Both the position numbers and the translations under genes were made by a program. From Amblyomma americanum (Eukaryota > Arthropoda > Arachnida > Ixodida > Ixodidae), in the NCBI RefSeq assembly GCF_052857255.1, contig NW_027526655.1, positions 114,707-178,706 of the forward strand: DNA of 64,000 nt. The letters run 5' to 3'. Below, one piece after another: positions 36,084 to 50,139 of the stretch (within the stretch, counting starts at the first letter, position 1; every line of letters begins with the position of its first letter). The notes beneath the pieces were generated by a model. The model worked only from the letters and a program-made list of their open reading frames with translations. It ran no database searches and had not been told where the DNA came from.

Positions 36084-36964
36084 ACAAGCTGTTTTAGACA
36101 GAAACGAGCTAAATCTGAACACATCGGTTTTACAAGTGTCCCTGTGACACGCGTCAAAACTTTTTCTCTTATACCTGCGCGAAAAGCATGTATTCGTGCT
36201 TAATACAGCGAAACTTGCTGTTTTAGACCGAAACGAGCTAAATCTGAACGCATCGGTTTTACTAGTGTCCCTGTGACACGCGTCACAACCTTTTCTCTTA
36301 TAACTGCGCGAAAAGCATGTATTCTTGCTTAATACAGCGAAACAAGCTGTTTTAGAAAGAAAAGAGCTAAATCTGAACACATCGGTTTTACTAGTGTCCC
36401 TGTGACACGCGTCACAACCTTTTCTCTTTTAACTGCGCGAAAAGCATGTATTCTTGCTTAATACAGCGAAACAAGCTGTTTTAGACCGAAACGAGTTAAA
36501 TCACACCACATCGGTTTTACAAGTGTTCCTCTTATACGCGTCAAAACTTTTTCTCCTATAACTGCGCGAAAAGCATGTATTCGTGCTTAATACAGCGAAA
36601 CAAGCTGTTTTAGACTGAAACGAGCTAAATCGCAACACATCGGTTTTACAAGTGTTCCTCTGATAGGCGTCAAAACTTTTTTCTCTTATAACTGCGCGAA
36701 AAGCATGTATTCGTGCTTAGTTCAACGAAACAAGCTGTTTTAGACCGAAACGAGGTAAATCTGAACACATCGGTTTCACAAGTGTCCCTGTGACACGCGT
36801 CAAAACTATTTCTCTTATAACTGCGCGAAAAGCACGTATTCTTGCTTAATACAGCGAAACAAGCTGTTTTAGACCGAAACGAGCTAAATCACAACACATC
36901 GGTTTTACAAGTGTCCCTGTGACACGCGTCAAAACTTTTTCTCTTATAACTGCGCGAAAAGCAT
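36084..36964. repeat. Satellite downstream of the LINE; paralogue of 31840-32720
   Basis: Follows 31840 onward at an offset of 4244, including GACAGAAACG, the AAACTTGCTG monomer, CTCTTTTAACTG and CTCTTATACGCG. Differences are small (AAAGAAAAGAGC near 36356, CACACCACATC near 36504). This continuity defines the empty site of the LINE. Confidence 0.8.
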
Positions 36965-37998
36965 GTATTCTTGCTTAATACAGCGAAACAAGCTGTTTTA
37001 GACCGAAACGAGCTAAATCACAACACATCGGTTTTACAAGTGTTATTCTGATACGCGTCAAAACTTTTTCTCTTATAACTGCGCGAAAAGCATGTATTCT
37101 TGCTTAATACAACGAAACAAGCTGTTTTAGACCGAAACGAGCTAAATCACAACACATCGGTTTTACAAGTGTCCCTGTGACACGCGTCAAAACTTTTTCT
37201 CTTATAACTGCGCGAAAAGCATGTATTCTTGCTTAATACAACGAAACAAGCTGTTTTAGACCGAAACGAGCTAAATCGCAACACATCGGTTTTACAAGTG
37301 TTCCTCTGACACGCGTCAAAACTTTTTTCTCTTATAACTGCGCGAAAAGCATGTATTCGTGCTTAGTTCAACGAAACAAGCTGTTTTAGACCGAAACGAG
37401 GTAAATCTGAACACATCGGTTTTACAAGTGTCCCTGTGACACGCGTCAAAACTTTTTCTCTTATAACTGCGCGAAAAGCATGTATTCTTGCTTAATACAG
37501 CGAAACAAGCTGTTTTAGACCGAAACGAGCTAAATCTCAACACATCGGTTTTACAAGTGTTCCTCTGATACGCGTCAAAACTTTTTCTCTTATAACTTCG
37601 CGAAAAGCATGTATTCTTGCTTAATACAGCGAAACAAGCTGTTTTAGACCGAAACGAGCTAAATCTGAACACATCGGTTTTACTAGTGTCCCTGTGACAC
37701 GCGTCACAACCTTTTCTCTTATAACTGCGCGAAAAGCATGTATTCTTGCTTAATACAGCGAAACAAGCTGTTTTAGACCGAAACGAGTTAAATCACAACA
37801 CATCGGTTTTACAAGTGTTCCTCTGATACGCGTCAAAGCTTTTTCACCTATAACTGCTCGAAAAGCATGTATTCTTGCTTAATAGAGCGAAACAAGCTGT
37901 TTTAGACCGAAACGAGCTAAATCGCAACACATCGGTTTTACAAGTGTTCCTCTGATACGCGTCAAAACTTTTTTCTCTTATAACTGCGCGAAAAGCAT
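36965..37998. repeat. 8-monomer higher-order repeat, unit 1
   Basis: 1034 bp with the class order C, A, hybrid, A (GAGGTAAATCTG), B (AAATCTC), A with CACAACC, B with CACCTAT and CTGCTCG, B (AAATCGC). It repeats at once at 37999-39032. Parts of the same order appear at about 41290-42200 and 62460-63370. Confidence 0.8.
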
Positions 37999-39032
37999 GT
38001 ATTCTTGCTTAATACAGCGAAACAAGCTGTTTTAGACCGAAACGAGCTAAATCACAACACATCGGTTTTACAAGTGTTATTCTGATACGCGTCAAAACTT
38101 TTTCTCTTATAACTGCGCGAAAAGCATGTATTCTTGCTTAATACAACGAAACAAGCTGTTTTAGACCGAAACGAGCTAAATCACAACACATCGGTTTTAC
38201 AAGTGTCCCTGTGACACGCGTCAAAACTTTTTCTCTTATAACTGCGCGAAAAGCATGTATTCTTGCTTAATACAACGAAACAAGCTGTTTTAGACCGAAA
38301 CGAGCTAAATCGCAACACATCGGTTTTACAAGTGTTCCTCTGACACGCGTCAAAACTTTTTTCTCTTATAACTGCGCGAAAAGCATGTATTCGTGCTTAG
38401 TTCAACGAAACAAGCTGTTTTAGACCGAAACGAGGTAAATCTGAACACATCGGTTTTACAAGTGTCCCTGTGACACGCGTCAAAACTTTTTCTCTTATAA
38501 CTGCGCGAAAAGCATGTATTCTTGCTTAATACAGCGAAACAAGCTGTTTTAGACCGAAACGAGCTAAATCTCAACACATCGGTTTTACAAGTGTTCCTCT
38601 GATACGCGTCAAAACTTTTTCTCTTATAACTGCGCGAAAAGCATGTATTCTTGCTTAATACAGCGAAACAAGCTGTTTTAGACCGAAACGAGCTAAATCT
38701 GAACACATCGGTTTTACTAGTGTCCCTGTGACACGCGTCACAACCTTTTCTCTTATAACTGCGCGAAAAGCATGTATTCTTGCTTAATACAGCGAAACAA
38801 GCTGTTTTAGACCGAAACGAGTTAAATCACAACACATCGGTTTTACAAGTGTTCCTCTGATACGCGTCAAAGCTTTTTCACCTATAACTGCTCGAAAAGC
38901 ATGTATTCGTGCTTAATAGAGCGAAACAAGCTGTTTTAGACCGAAACGAGCTAAATCGCAACACATCGGTTTTACAAGTGTTCCTCTGATACGCGTCAAA
39001 ACTTTTTTCTCTTATAACTGCGCGAAAAGCAT
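37999..39032. repeat. 8-monomer higher-order repeat, unit 2
   Basis: Repeats 36965-37998 at an offset of 1034 with only scattered differences (for example unit 1 has TATAACTTCG near 37593 where unit 2 has TATAACTGCG). It ends where TTCGTGCTTAGTTC replaces TTCTTGCTTAATAC. Confidence 0.8.
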
Positions 39033-42000
39033 GTATTCGTGCTTAGTTCAACGAAACAAGCTGTTTTAGACCGAAACGAGGTAAATCTGAACACATCGGT
39101 TTTACAAGTGTCCCTGTGACACGCGTCAAAACTTTTTCTCTTATAACTGCGCGAAAAGCATGTATTATTGCTTAATACAGCGAAACAAGCTGTTTTAGAC
39201 CGAAACGAGCTAAATCTCAACACATCGGTTTTACAAGTTTTCCTCTGATACGCGTCAAAACTTTTTCTCTTATAACTGCGCGAAAAGCATGTATTCTTGC
39301 TTAATACAGCGAAACAAGCTGTTTTAGACCGAAACGAGCTAAATCACAACACATCGGTTTTACGAGTGTCCCTGTGACACGCGTCAAAACTTTTTCTCTT
39401 ATAACTGCGCGAAAAGCATGTATTCTTGCTTAATCAACGAAACAAGCTGTTTTAGACCGAAACGAGCTAAATCGCAACACATCGGTTTTACAAGTGTTCC
39501 TCTGACACGCGTCAAAACTTTTTTCTCTTATAACTGCGCGAAAAGCATGTATTCGTGCTTAGTTCAACGAAACAAGCTGTTTTAGACCGAAACGAGGTAA
39601 ATCTGAACACATCGGTTTTACAAGTGTCCCTGTGACACGCGTCAAAACTTTTTCTCTTATAACTGCGCGAAAAGCATGTATTCTTGCTTAATACAGCGAA
39701 ACAAGCTGTTTTAGACCGAAACGAGCTAAATCACAACACATCGGTTTTACAAGTGTTCCTCTGATACGCGTCAAAACTTTTTCTCTTATAACTACGCGAA
39801 AAGCATGTATTCTTGCTTAATACAAAGAAACAAGCTGTTTTAGACCGAAACGAGCTAAATCGCAACACATCGGTTTTACAAGTGTTCCTCTGATACGCGT
39901 CAAAACTTTTTTCTCTTATAACTGCGCGAAAAGCATGTATTCGTGCTTAGTTCAACGAAACAAGCTGTTTTAGACCGAAACGAGCTAAATCACAACACAT
40001 CGGTTTTACAAATGTTTCTCTGATACGCGTCAAAACTTTTTTTCTTATAACAGCGCGAAAAGCATGTATTCTTGCTTAATACAACGAAACAAGCTGTTTT
40101 AGACCGAAACGAGCTAAATCACAACACATCGGTTTTACAAGTGTTCCTCTGATACGCGTCTAAACTTTTTCTCTTATAACTGCGCGAAAAGCATGTATTC
40201 GTGCTTAATACAACGAAACAAGTTTTACACCAAAACGAGCTAGATCTGAACACATCGGTTTTACAAGTGTCCCTGTGACACGCGTCAAAACTTTTTCTCT
40301 TATACCTGCGCGAAAAGCATGTATTCGTGCTTAATACAGCGAAACTTCCTGTTTTAGACCGAAACGAGCTAAATCTGAACACATCGGTTTTACTAGTGTC
40401 CCTGTGACACGCGTCACAACCTTTTCTCTTATAACTGTGCGAAAAGCATGTATTCTTGCTTAATACAGCGAAACAAGCTGTTTTAGACCGAAACGAGTTA
40501 AATCACAACACATCGGTTTTACAAGTGTTCCTCTGATACGCGTCAAAACTTTTTCTCCTATAACTGCGCAAAAAGCATGTATTCGTGCTTAATACAGCGA
40601 AACAAGCTGTTTTAGACCGAAACGAGCTAAATCGCAACACATCGGTTTTACAAGTGTTCCTCTGATACGCGTCAAAGCTTTTTTCTCTTATAACTGCGCG
40701 AAAAGCATGTAATCGTGCTTAGTTCAACGACACAAGCTGTTTTAGACCGAAACCAGGTAAATCTGAGCACATCGGTTTCACAAGTGTCCCTGTGACACGC
40801 GTCAAAACTATTTCTCTTATAACTGCGCGAAAAGCACGTATTCTTGCTTAATACAGCGAAACAAGCTGTTTTAGACCGAAACGAGCTAAATCACAACACA
40901 TCGGTTTTACAAGTGTCCCTGTGACACGCGTCAAAACTTTTTCTCTTATAACGGCGCGAAAAGCATGTATTCTTGCTTAATACAACGAAACAAGCTGTTT
41001 TAGACCGAAACGAGCTAAATGTCAACACATCGGTTTTACAAGTGTTCCTCTGATACGCGTCAAAACTTTTTCTCTTATAACTGCGCGAAAAGCATGTATT
41101 CTTGCTTAATACAGCGAAACAAGCTGTTTTAGACCGAAACGAGCTAAATCTGAACACATCGGTTTTACTAGTGTCCCTGTGACACGCGTCACAACCTTTT
41201 CTCTTATAACTGCGCGAAAAGCATGTATTCTTGCTTAATACAGCGAAACAAGCTGTTTTAGACCGAAACGAGCTAAATCACAACACATCGGTTTTACAAG
41301 TGTTATTCTGATACGCGTCAAAACTTTTTCTCTTATAACTGCGCGAAAAGCATGTATTCTTGCTTAATACAACGAAACAAGCTGTTTTAGACCGAAACGA
41401 GCTAAATCACAACACATCGGTTTTACAAGTGTCCCTGTGACACGCGTCAAAACTTTTTCTCTTATAACTGCGCGAAAAGCATGTATTCTTGCTTAATACA
41501 ACGAAACAAGCTGTTTTAGACCGAAACGAGCTAAATCGCAACACATCGGTTTTACAAGTGTTCCTCTGACACGCGTCAAAACTTTTTTTCTCTTATAACT
41601 GCGCGAAAAGCATGTATTCGTGCTTAGTTCAACGAAACAAGCTGTTTTAGACCGAAACGAGGTAAATCTGAACACATCGGTTTTACAAGTGTCCCTGTGA
41701 CACGCGTCAAAACTTTTTCTCTTATAACTGCGCGAAAAGCATGTATTCTTGCTTAATACAGCGAAACAAGCTGTTTTAGACCGAAACGAGCTAAATCTCA
41801 ACACATCGGTTTTACAAGTGTTCCTCTGATACGCGTCAAAACTTTTTCTCTTATAACTGCGCGAAAAGCATGTATTCTTGCTTAATACAGCGAAACAAGC
41901 TGTTTTAGACCGAAACGAGCTAAATCTGAACACATCGGTTTTACTAGTGTCCCTGTGACACGCGTCACAACCTTTTCTCTTATAACTGCGCGAAAAGCAT

Positions 42001-44429
42001 GTATTCTTGCTTAATACAGCGAAACAAGCTGTTTTAGACCGAAACGAGTTAAATCACAACACATCGGTTTTACAAGTGTTCCTCTGATACGCGTCAAAGC
42101 TTTTTCACCTATAACTGCTCGAAAAGCATGTATTCGTGCTTAATAGAGCGAAACAAGCTGTTTTAGACCGAAACGAGCTAAATCTCAACACATCGGTTTT
42201 ACAAGTGTTCCTCTGATACGCGTCAAAACTTTTTCTTTTATAACTGCGCGAAAAGCATGTATTCTTGCTTAATACAGCGAAACAAGCTGTTTTAGACCGA
42301 AACGAGCTAAATCACAACACATCGGTTTTACAAGTGTCCCTGTGACACGCGTCAAAACTTTTTCTCTTATAACTGCGCGAAAAGCATGTATTCTTGCTTA
42401 ATCAACGAAACAAGCTGTTTTAGACCGAAACGAGCTAAATCGCAACACATCGGTTTTACAAGTGTTCCTCTGACACGCGTCAAAACTTTTTTCTCTTATA
42501 ACTGCGCGAAAAGCATGTATTCGTGCTTAGTTCAACGAAACAAGCTGTTTTAGACCGAACCGAGGTAAATCTGAACACATCGGTTTTACAAGTGTCCCTG
42601 TGACACGCGTCAAAACTTTTTCTCTTATAACTGCGCGAAAAGCATGTATTCTTGCTTAATACAGCGAAACAAGCTGTTTTAGACCGAAACGAGCTAAATC
42701 ACAACACATCGGTTTTACAAGTGTTCCTCTGATACGCGTCAAAACTTTTTCTCTTATAACTGCGCGAAAAGCATGTATTCTTGCTTAATACAAAGAAACA
42801 AGCTGTTTTAGACCGAAACGAGCTAAATCGCAACACATCGGTTTTACAAGTGTTCCTCTGATACGCGTCAAAACTTTTTTCTCTTATAACTGCGCGAAAA
42901 GCATGTATTCGTGCTTAGTTCAACGAAACAAGCTGTTTTAGACCGAAACGTGCTAAATCACAACACATCGGTTTTACAAGTGTTTCTCTGATACGCGTCA
43001 AAACTTTTTTTTTTATAACTGCGCGAAAAGCATGTATTCTTGCTTAATACAACGAAACAAGCTGTTTTAGACCGAAACGAGCTAAATCACAACACATCGG
43101 TTTTACAAGTGTTCCTCTGATACGCGTCTAAACTTTTTCTCTTATAACTGCGCGAAAAGCATGTATTCGTGCTTAATACAACGAAACAAGTTTTACACCA
43201 AAACGAGCTAGATCTGAACACATCGGTTTTACAAGTGTCCCTGTGACACGCGTCAAAACTTTTTCTCTTATACCTGCGCGAAAAGCATGTATTCATGCTT
43301 AATACAGCGAAACTTCCTGTTTTAGACCGAAACGAGCTAAATCTGAACACATCGGTTTTACTAGTGTCCCTGTGACACGCGTCACAACCTTTTCTCTTAT
43401 AACTGTGCGAAAAGCATGTATTCTTGCTTAATACAGCGAAACAAGCTGTTTTAGACCGAAACGAGCTAAATCACAACACATCGGTTTTACAAGTGTTATT
43501 CTGATACGCGTCAAAACTTTTTCTCTTATAACTGCGCGAAAAGCATGTATTCTTGCTTAATACAACGAAACAAGCTGTTTTAGACCGAAACGAGCTAAAT
43601 CACAACACATCGGTTTTACAAGTGTCCCTGTGACACGCGTCAAAACTATTTCTCTTATAACTGCGCGAAAAGCACTTATTCTTGCTTAATACAGCGAAAC
43701 AAGCTGTTTTAGACCGAAACGAGCTAAATCACAACACATCGGTTTTACAAGTGTCCCTGTGACACGCGTCAAAACTTTTTCTCTTATAACTGCGCGAAAA
43801 GCATGTATTCTTGCTTAATACAGCGAAACAAGCTGTTTTAGACCGAAACGAGCTAAATCACAACACATCGGTTTTACAAGTGTTATTCTGATACGCGTCA
43901 AAACTTTTTCTCTTATAACTGCGCGAAAAGCATGTATTCTTGCTTAATACAACGAAACAAGCTGTTTTAGACCGAAACGAGCTAAATCACAACACATCGG
44001 TTTTACAAGTGTCCCTGTGACACGCGTCAAAACATTTTCTCTTATAACTGCGCGAAAAGCATGTATTCTTGCTTAATACAACGAAACAAGCTGTTTTAGA
44101 CCGAAACGAGCTAAATCACAACACATCGGTTTTACAAGTGTCCCTGTGACACGCGTCAAAACTTTTTCTCTCATAACGGCGCGAAAAGCATGTATTCTTG
44201 CTTAATACAACGAAACAAGCTGTTTTAGACCGAAACGAGCTAAATCTCAACACATCGGTTTTACAAGTGTTCCTCTGATACGCGTCAAAACTTTTTCTCT
44301 TATAACTGCGCGAAAAGCATGTATTCTTGCTTAATACAGCGAAACAAGCTGTTTTAGACCGAAACGAGCTAAATCTGAACACATCGGTTTTACTAGTGTC
44401 CCTGTGACACGCGTCACAACCTTTTCTCT
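39033..44429. repeat. Satellite mosaic
   Basis: Satellite monomers only. About 39430-40440 recurs near 42400-43410 at offsets close to 2968-2972, so the stretch includes another ~23-monomer duplication with rearrangement. 40119-40382 and 43087-43350 are the matched copies of the AACAAGTTTTACACC block. Confidence 0.75.
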
Positions 44430-45075
44430 TATAACTGCGCGAAAAGCATGTATTCTTGCTTAATACAGCGAAACAAGTTGTTTTAGACCGAAACGAGCTA
44501 AATCGCAACACATCGGTTTTACAAGTGTTCCTCTGACACGCGTCAAAACTTTTTTCTCTTATAACTGCGCGAAAAGCATGTATTCGTGCTTAGTTCAACG
44601 AAACAAGCTGTTTTAGACCGAAACGAGGTAAATCTGAACACATCGGTTTTACAAGTGTCCCTGTGACACGCGTCAAAACTTTTTCTCTTATAACTGCGCG
44701 AAAAGCATGTATTCTTGCTTAATACAGCGAAACAAGCTGTTTTAGACCGAAACGAGCTAAATCTCAACACATCGGTTTTACAAGTGTTCCTCTGATACGC
44801 GTCAAAACTTTTTCTCTTATAACTGCGCGAAAAGCATGTATTCTTGCTTAATACAGCGAAACAAGCTGTTTTAGACCGAAACGAGCTAAATCTGAACACA
44901 TCGGTTTTACTAGTGTCCCTGTGACACGCGTCACAACCTTTTCTCTTATAACTGCGCGAAAAGCATGTATTCTTGCTTAATACAGCGAAACAAGCTGTTT
45001 TAGACCGAAACGAGCTAAATCACAACACATCGGTTTTACAAGTGTCCCTGTGACACGCGTCAAAACTTTTTCTCT
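44430..45075. repeat. 5-monomer tandem duplication, copy 1
   Basis: 646 bp repeated directly at about 45076-45660. The order is hybrid, A, B, A with CACAACC, then A. The edge is set by divergence of the preceding monomers. Confidence 0.7.
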
Positions 45076-45660
45076 TATAACTGCGCGAAAAGCATGTATT
45101 CTTGCTTAATACAACGAAACAAGCTGTTTTAGACCGAAACGAGCTAAATCGCAACACATCGGTTTTACAAGTGTTCCTCTGACACGCGTCAAAACTTTTT
45201 TCTCTTATAACTGCGCGAAAAGCATGTATTCGTGCTTAGTTCAACGAAACAAGCTGTTTTAGACCGAAACGAGGTAAATCTGAACACATCGGTTTTACAA
45301 GTGTCCCTGTGACACGCGTCAAAACTTTTTCTCTTATAACTGCGCGAAAAGCATGTATTCTTGCTTAATACAGCGAAACAAGCTGTTTTAGACCGAAACG
45401 AGCTAAATCTCAACACATCGGTTTTACTAGTGTTCCTCTGATACGCGTCAAAACTTTTTCTCTTATAACTGCGCGAAAAGCATGTATTCTTGCTTAATAC
45501 AGCGAAACAAGCTGTTTTAGACCGAAACGAGCTAAATCTGAACACATCGGTTTTACTAGTGTCCCTGTGACACGCGTCACAACCTTTTCTCTTATAACTG
45601 CGCGAAAAGCATGTATTCTTGCTTAATACAGCGAAACAAGCTGTTTTAGACCGAAACGAG
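45076..45660. repeat. 5-monomer tandem duplication, copy 2
   Basis: Matches 44430-45014 at an offset of 646. A difference is TTTTACTAGTGTTCC near 45427 where copy 1 has TTTTACAAGTGTTCC. It ends at GAGTTAAATCAC. Confidence 0.7.
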
Positions 45661-47779
45661 TTAAATCACAACACATCGGTTTTACAAGTGTTCCTCTGAT
45701 ACGCGTCAAAGCTTTTTCACCTATAACTGCTCGAAAAGCATGTATTCGTGCTTAATAGAGCGAAACAAGCTGTTTTAGACCGAAACGAGCTAAATCGCAA
45801 CACATCGGTTTTACAAGTGTTCCTCTGATACGCGTCAAAACTTTTTTCTCTTATAACTGCGCGAAAAGCATGTATTCGTGCTTAGTTCAACGAAACAAGC
45901 TGTTTTAGACCGAAACGAGGTAAATCTGAACACATCGGTTTTACAAGTGTCCCTGTGACACGCGTCAAAACTTTTTCTCTTATAACTGCGCGAAAAGCAT
46001 GTATTATTGCTTAATACAGCGAAACAAGCTGTTTTAGACCGAAACGAGCTAAATCTCAACACATCGGTTTTACAAGTTTTCCTCTGATACGCGTCAAAAC
46101 TTTTTCTCTTATAACTGCGCGAAAAGCATGTATTCTTGCTTAATACAGCGAAACAAGCTGTTTTAGACCGAAACGAGCTAAATCACAACACATCGGTTTT
46201 ACAAGTGTCCCTGTGACACGCGTCAAAACTTTTTCTCTTATAACTGCGCGAAAAGCATGTATTCTTGCTTAATCAACGAAACAAGCTGTTTTAGACCGAA
46301 ACGAGCTAAATCGCAACACATCGGTTTTACAAGTGTTCCTCTGACACGCGTCAAAACTTTTTTCTCTTATAACTGCGCGAAAAGCATGTATTCGTGCTTA
46401 GTTCAACGAAACAAGCTGTTTTAGACCGAAACGAGGTAAATCTGAACACGTCGGTTTTACAAGTGTCCCTGTGACACGCGTCAAAACTTTTTCTCTTATA
46501 ACTGCGCGAAAAGCATGTATTCTTGCTTAATACAGCGAAACAAGCTGTTTTAGACCGAAACGAGCTAAATCACAACACATCGGTTTTACAAGTGTTCCTC
46601 TGATACGCGTCAAAACTTTTTCTCTTATAACTGCGCGAAAAGCATGTATTCTTGCTTAATACAAAGAAACAAGCTGTTTTAGACCGAAACGAGCTAAATC
46701 GCAACACATCGGTTTTACAAGTGTTCCTCTGATACGCGTCAAAACTTTTTTCTCTTATAACTGCGCGAAAAGCATGTATTCGTGCTTAGTTCAACGAAAC
46801 AAGCTGTTTTAGACCGAAACGAGCTAAATCACAACACATCGGTTTTACAAATGTTTCTCTGGTACGCGTCAAAACTTTTTTTCTTATAACAGCGCGAAAA
46901 GCATGTATTCTTGCTTAATACAACGAAACAAGCTGTTTTAGACCGAAACGAGCTAAATCACAACACATCGGTTTTACAAGTGTCCCTGTGACACGCGTCA
47001 AAACTTTTTCTCTTATACCTGCGCGAAAAGCATGTATTCGTGCTTAATACAGCGAAACTTCCTGTTTTAGACCGAAACGAGCTAAATCTGAACACATCGG
47101 TTTTACTAGTGTCCCTGTGACACGCGTCACAACCTTTTCTCTTATAACTGTGCGAAAAGCATGTATTCTTGCTTAATACAGCGAAACAAGCTGTTTTAGA
47201 CCGAAACGAGTTAAATCACAACACATCGGTTTTACAAGTGTTCCTCTGATACGCGTCAAAACTTTTTCTCCTATAACTGCGCAAAAAGCATGTATTCGTG
47301 CTTAATACAGCGAAACAAGCTGTTTTAGACCGAAACGAGCTAAATCGCAACACATCGGTTTTACAAGTGTTCCTCTGATACGCGTCAAAGCTTTTTTCTC
47401 TTATAACTGCGCGAAAAGCATGTAATCGTGCTTAGTTCAACGACACAAGCTGTTTTAGACCGAAACCAGGTAAATCTGAGCACATCGGTTTCACAAGTGT
47501 CCCTGTGACACGCGTCAAAACTATTTCTCTTATAACTGCGCGAAAAGCACGTATTCTTGCTTAATACAGCGAAACAAGCTGTTTTAGACCGAAACGAGCT
47601 AAATCACAACACATCGGTTTTACAAGTGTCCCTGTGACACGCGTCAAAACTTTTTCTCTTATAACGGCGCGAAAAGCATGTATTCTTGCTTAATACAACG
47701 AAACAAGCTGTTTTAGACCGAAACGAGCTAAATCTCAACACATCGGTTTTACAAGTGTTCCTCTGATACGCGTCAAAAC
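45661..47779. repeat. Satellite mosaic
   Basis: Satellite monomers only. 45835-46062 is a near copy of 38996-39223 (offset 6839), including TGTATTATTGC and ACAAGTTTTCC. About 47120-47600 matches about 40407-40887 (offset 6713), sharing TGTAATCG, GACACAAGC and GAAACCAGG. Confidence 0.75.
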
Positions 47780-48940
47780 TTTTTCTCTTATAACTGCGCG
47801 AAAAGCATGTATTCTTGCTTAATACAGCGAAACAAGCTGTTTTAGACCGAAACGAGCTAAATCTGAACACATCGGTTTTACTAGTGTCCCTGTGACACGC
47901 GTCACAACCTTTTCTCTTATAACTGCGCGAAAAGCATGTATTCTTGCTTAATACAGCGAAACAAGCTGTTTTAGACCGAAACGAGCTAAATCACAACACA
48001 TCGGTTTTACAAGTGTTATTCTGATACGCGTCAAAACTTTTTCTCTTATAACTGCGCGAAAAGCATGTATTCTTGCTTAATACAACGAAACAAGCTGTTT
48101 TAGACCGAAACGAGCTAAATCACAACACATCGGTTTTACAAGTGTCCCTGTGACACGCGTCAAAACTTTTTCTCTTATAACTGCGCGAAAAGCATGTATT
48201 CGTGCTTAGTTCAACGAAACAAGCTGTTTTAGACCGAAACGAGGTAAATCTGAACACATCGGTTTTACAAGTGTCCCTGTGACACGCGTCAAAACTTTTT
48301 CTCTTATAACTGCGCGAAAAGCATGTATTCTTGCTTAATACAGCGAAACAAGCTGTTTTAGACCGAAACGAGCTAAATCTCAACACATCGGTTTTACAAG
48401 TGTTCCTCTGATACGCGTCAAAACTTTTTCTCTTATAACTGCGCGAAAAGCATGTATTCTTGCTTAATACAGCGAAACAAGCTGTTTTAGACCGAAACGA
48501 GCTAAATCTGAACACATCGGTTTTACTAGTGTCCCTGTGACACGCGTCACAACCTTTTCTCTTATAACTGCGCGAAAAGCATGTATTCTTGCTTAATACA
48601 GCGAAACAAGCTGTTTTAGACCGAAACGAGTTAAATCACAACACATCGGTTTTACAAGTGTTCCTCTGATACGCGTCAAAGCTTTTTCACCTATAACTGC
48701 TCGAAAAGCATGTATTCGTGCTTAATAGAGCGAAACAAGCTGTTTTAGACCGAAACGAGCTAAATCTCAACACATCGGTTTTACAAGTGTTCCTCTGATA
48801 CGCGTCAAAACTTTTTCTTTTATAACTGCGCGAAAAGCATGTATTCTTGCTTAATACAGCGAAACAAGCTGTTTTAGACCGAAACGAGCTAAATCACAAC
48901 ACATCGGTTTTACAAGTGTCCCTGTGACACGCGTCAAAAC
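47780..48940. repeat. 9-monomer tandem duplication, copy 1
   Basis: 1161 bp (exactly 9 x 129) repeated directly at 48941-50101. It includes the CTGCTCG monomer near 48697 and the CTTTTATAAC monomer near 48808. Confidence 0.8.
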
Positions 48941-50139
48941 TTTTTCTCTTATAACTGCGCGAAAAGCATGTATTCTTGCTTAATACAGCGAAACAAGCTG
49001 TTTTAGACCGAAACGAGCTAAATCTGAACACATCGGTTTTACTAGTGTCCCTGTGACACGCGTCACAACCTTTTCTCTTATAACTGCGCGAAAAGCATGT
49101 ATTCTTGCTTAATACAGCGAAACAAGCTGTTTTAGACCGAAACGAGCTAAATCACAACACATCGGTTTTACAAGTGTTATTCTGATACGCGTCAAAACTT
49201 TTTCTCTTATAACTGCGCGAAAAGCATGTATTCTTGCTTAATACAACGAAACAAGCTGTTTTAGACCGAAACGAGCTAAATCACAACACATCGGTTTTAC
49301 AAGTGTCCCTGTGACACGCGTCAAAACTTTTTCTCTTATAACTGCGCGAAAAGCATGTATTCGTGCTTAGTTCAACGAAACAAGCTGTTTTAGACCGAAA
49401 CGAGGTAAATCTGAACACATCGGTTTTACAAGTGTCCCTGTGACACGCGTCAAAACTTTTTCTCTTATAACTGCGCGAAAAGCATGTATTCTTGCTTAAT
49501 ACAGCGAAACAAGCTGTTTTAGACCGAAACGAGCTAAATCTCAACACATCGGTTTTACAAGTGTTCCTCTGATACGCGTCAAAACTTTTTCTCTTATAAC
49601 TGCGCGAAAAGCATGTATTCTTGCTTAATACAGCGAAACAAGCTGTTTTAGACCGAAACGAGCTAAATCTGAACACATCGGTTTTACTAGTGTCCCTGTG
49701 ACACGCGTCACAACCTTTTCTCTTATAACTGCGCGAAAAGCATGTATTCTTGCTTAATACAGCGAAACAAGCTGTTTTAGACCGAAACGAGTTAAATCAC
49801 AACACATCGGTTTTACAAGTGTTCCTCTGATACGCGTCAAAGCTTTTTCACCTATAACTGCTCGAAAAGCATGTATTCGTGCTTAATAGAGCGAAACAAG
49901 CTGTTTTAGACCGAAACGAGCTAAATCTCAACACATCGGTTTTACAAGTGTTCCTCTGATACGCGTCAAAACTTTTTCTTTTATAACTGCGCGAAAAGCA
50001 TGTATTCTTGCTTAATACAGCGAAACAAGCTGTTTTAGACCGAAACGAGCTAAATCACAACACATCGGTTTTACAAGTGTCCCTGTGACACGCGTCCAAA
50101 CTTTTTCTCTTATAACTGCGCGAAAAGCATGTATTCTTG
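48941..50139. repeat. 9-monomer tandem duplication, copy 2
   Basis: Matches from 47780 at an offset of 1161, ending where CTTAATCAACG replaces CTTAATACAGCG near 50140. One visible private change is GCGTCCAAAC near 50093. Confidence 0.8.

Noticed and set aside
35919..36380. Minus-strand frame of 153 codons crossing the LINE 3' end
   Set aside because: It is a chance fusion of satellite sequence, the ATG tail read backwards (a serine run) and antisense LINE sequence.
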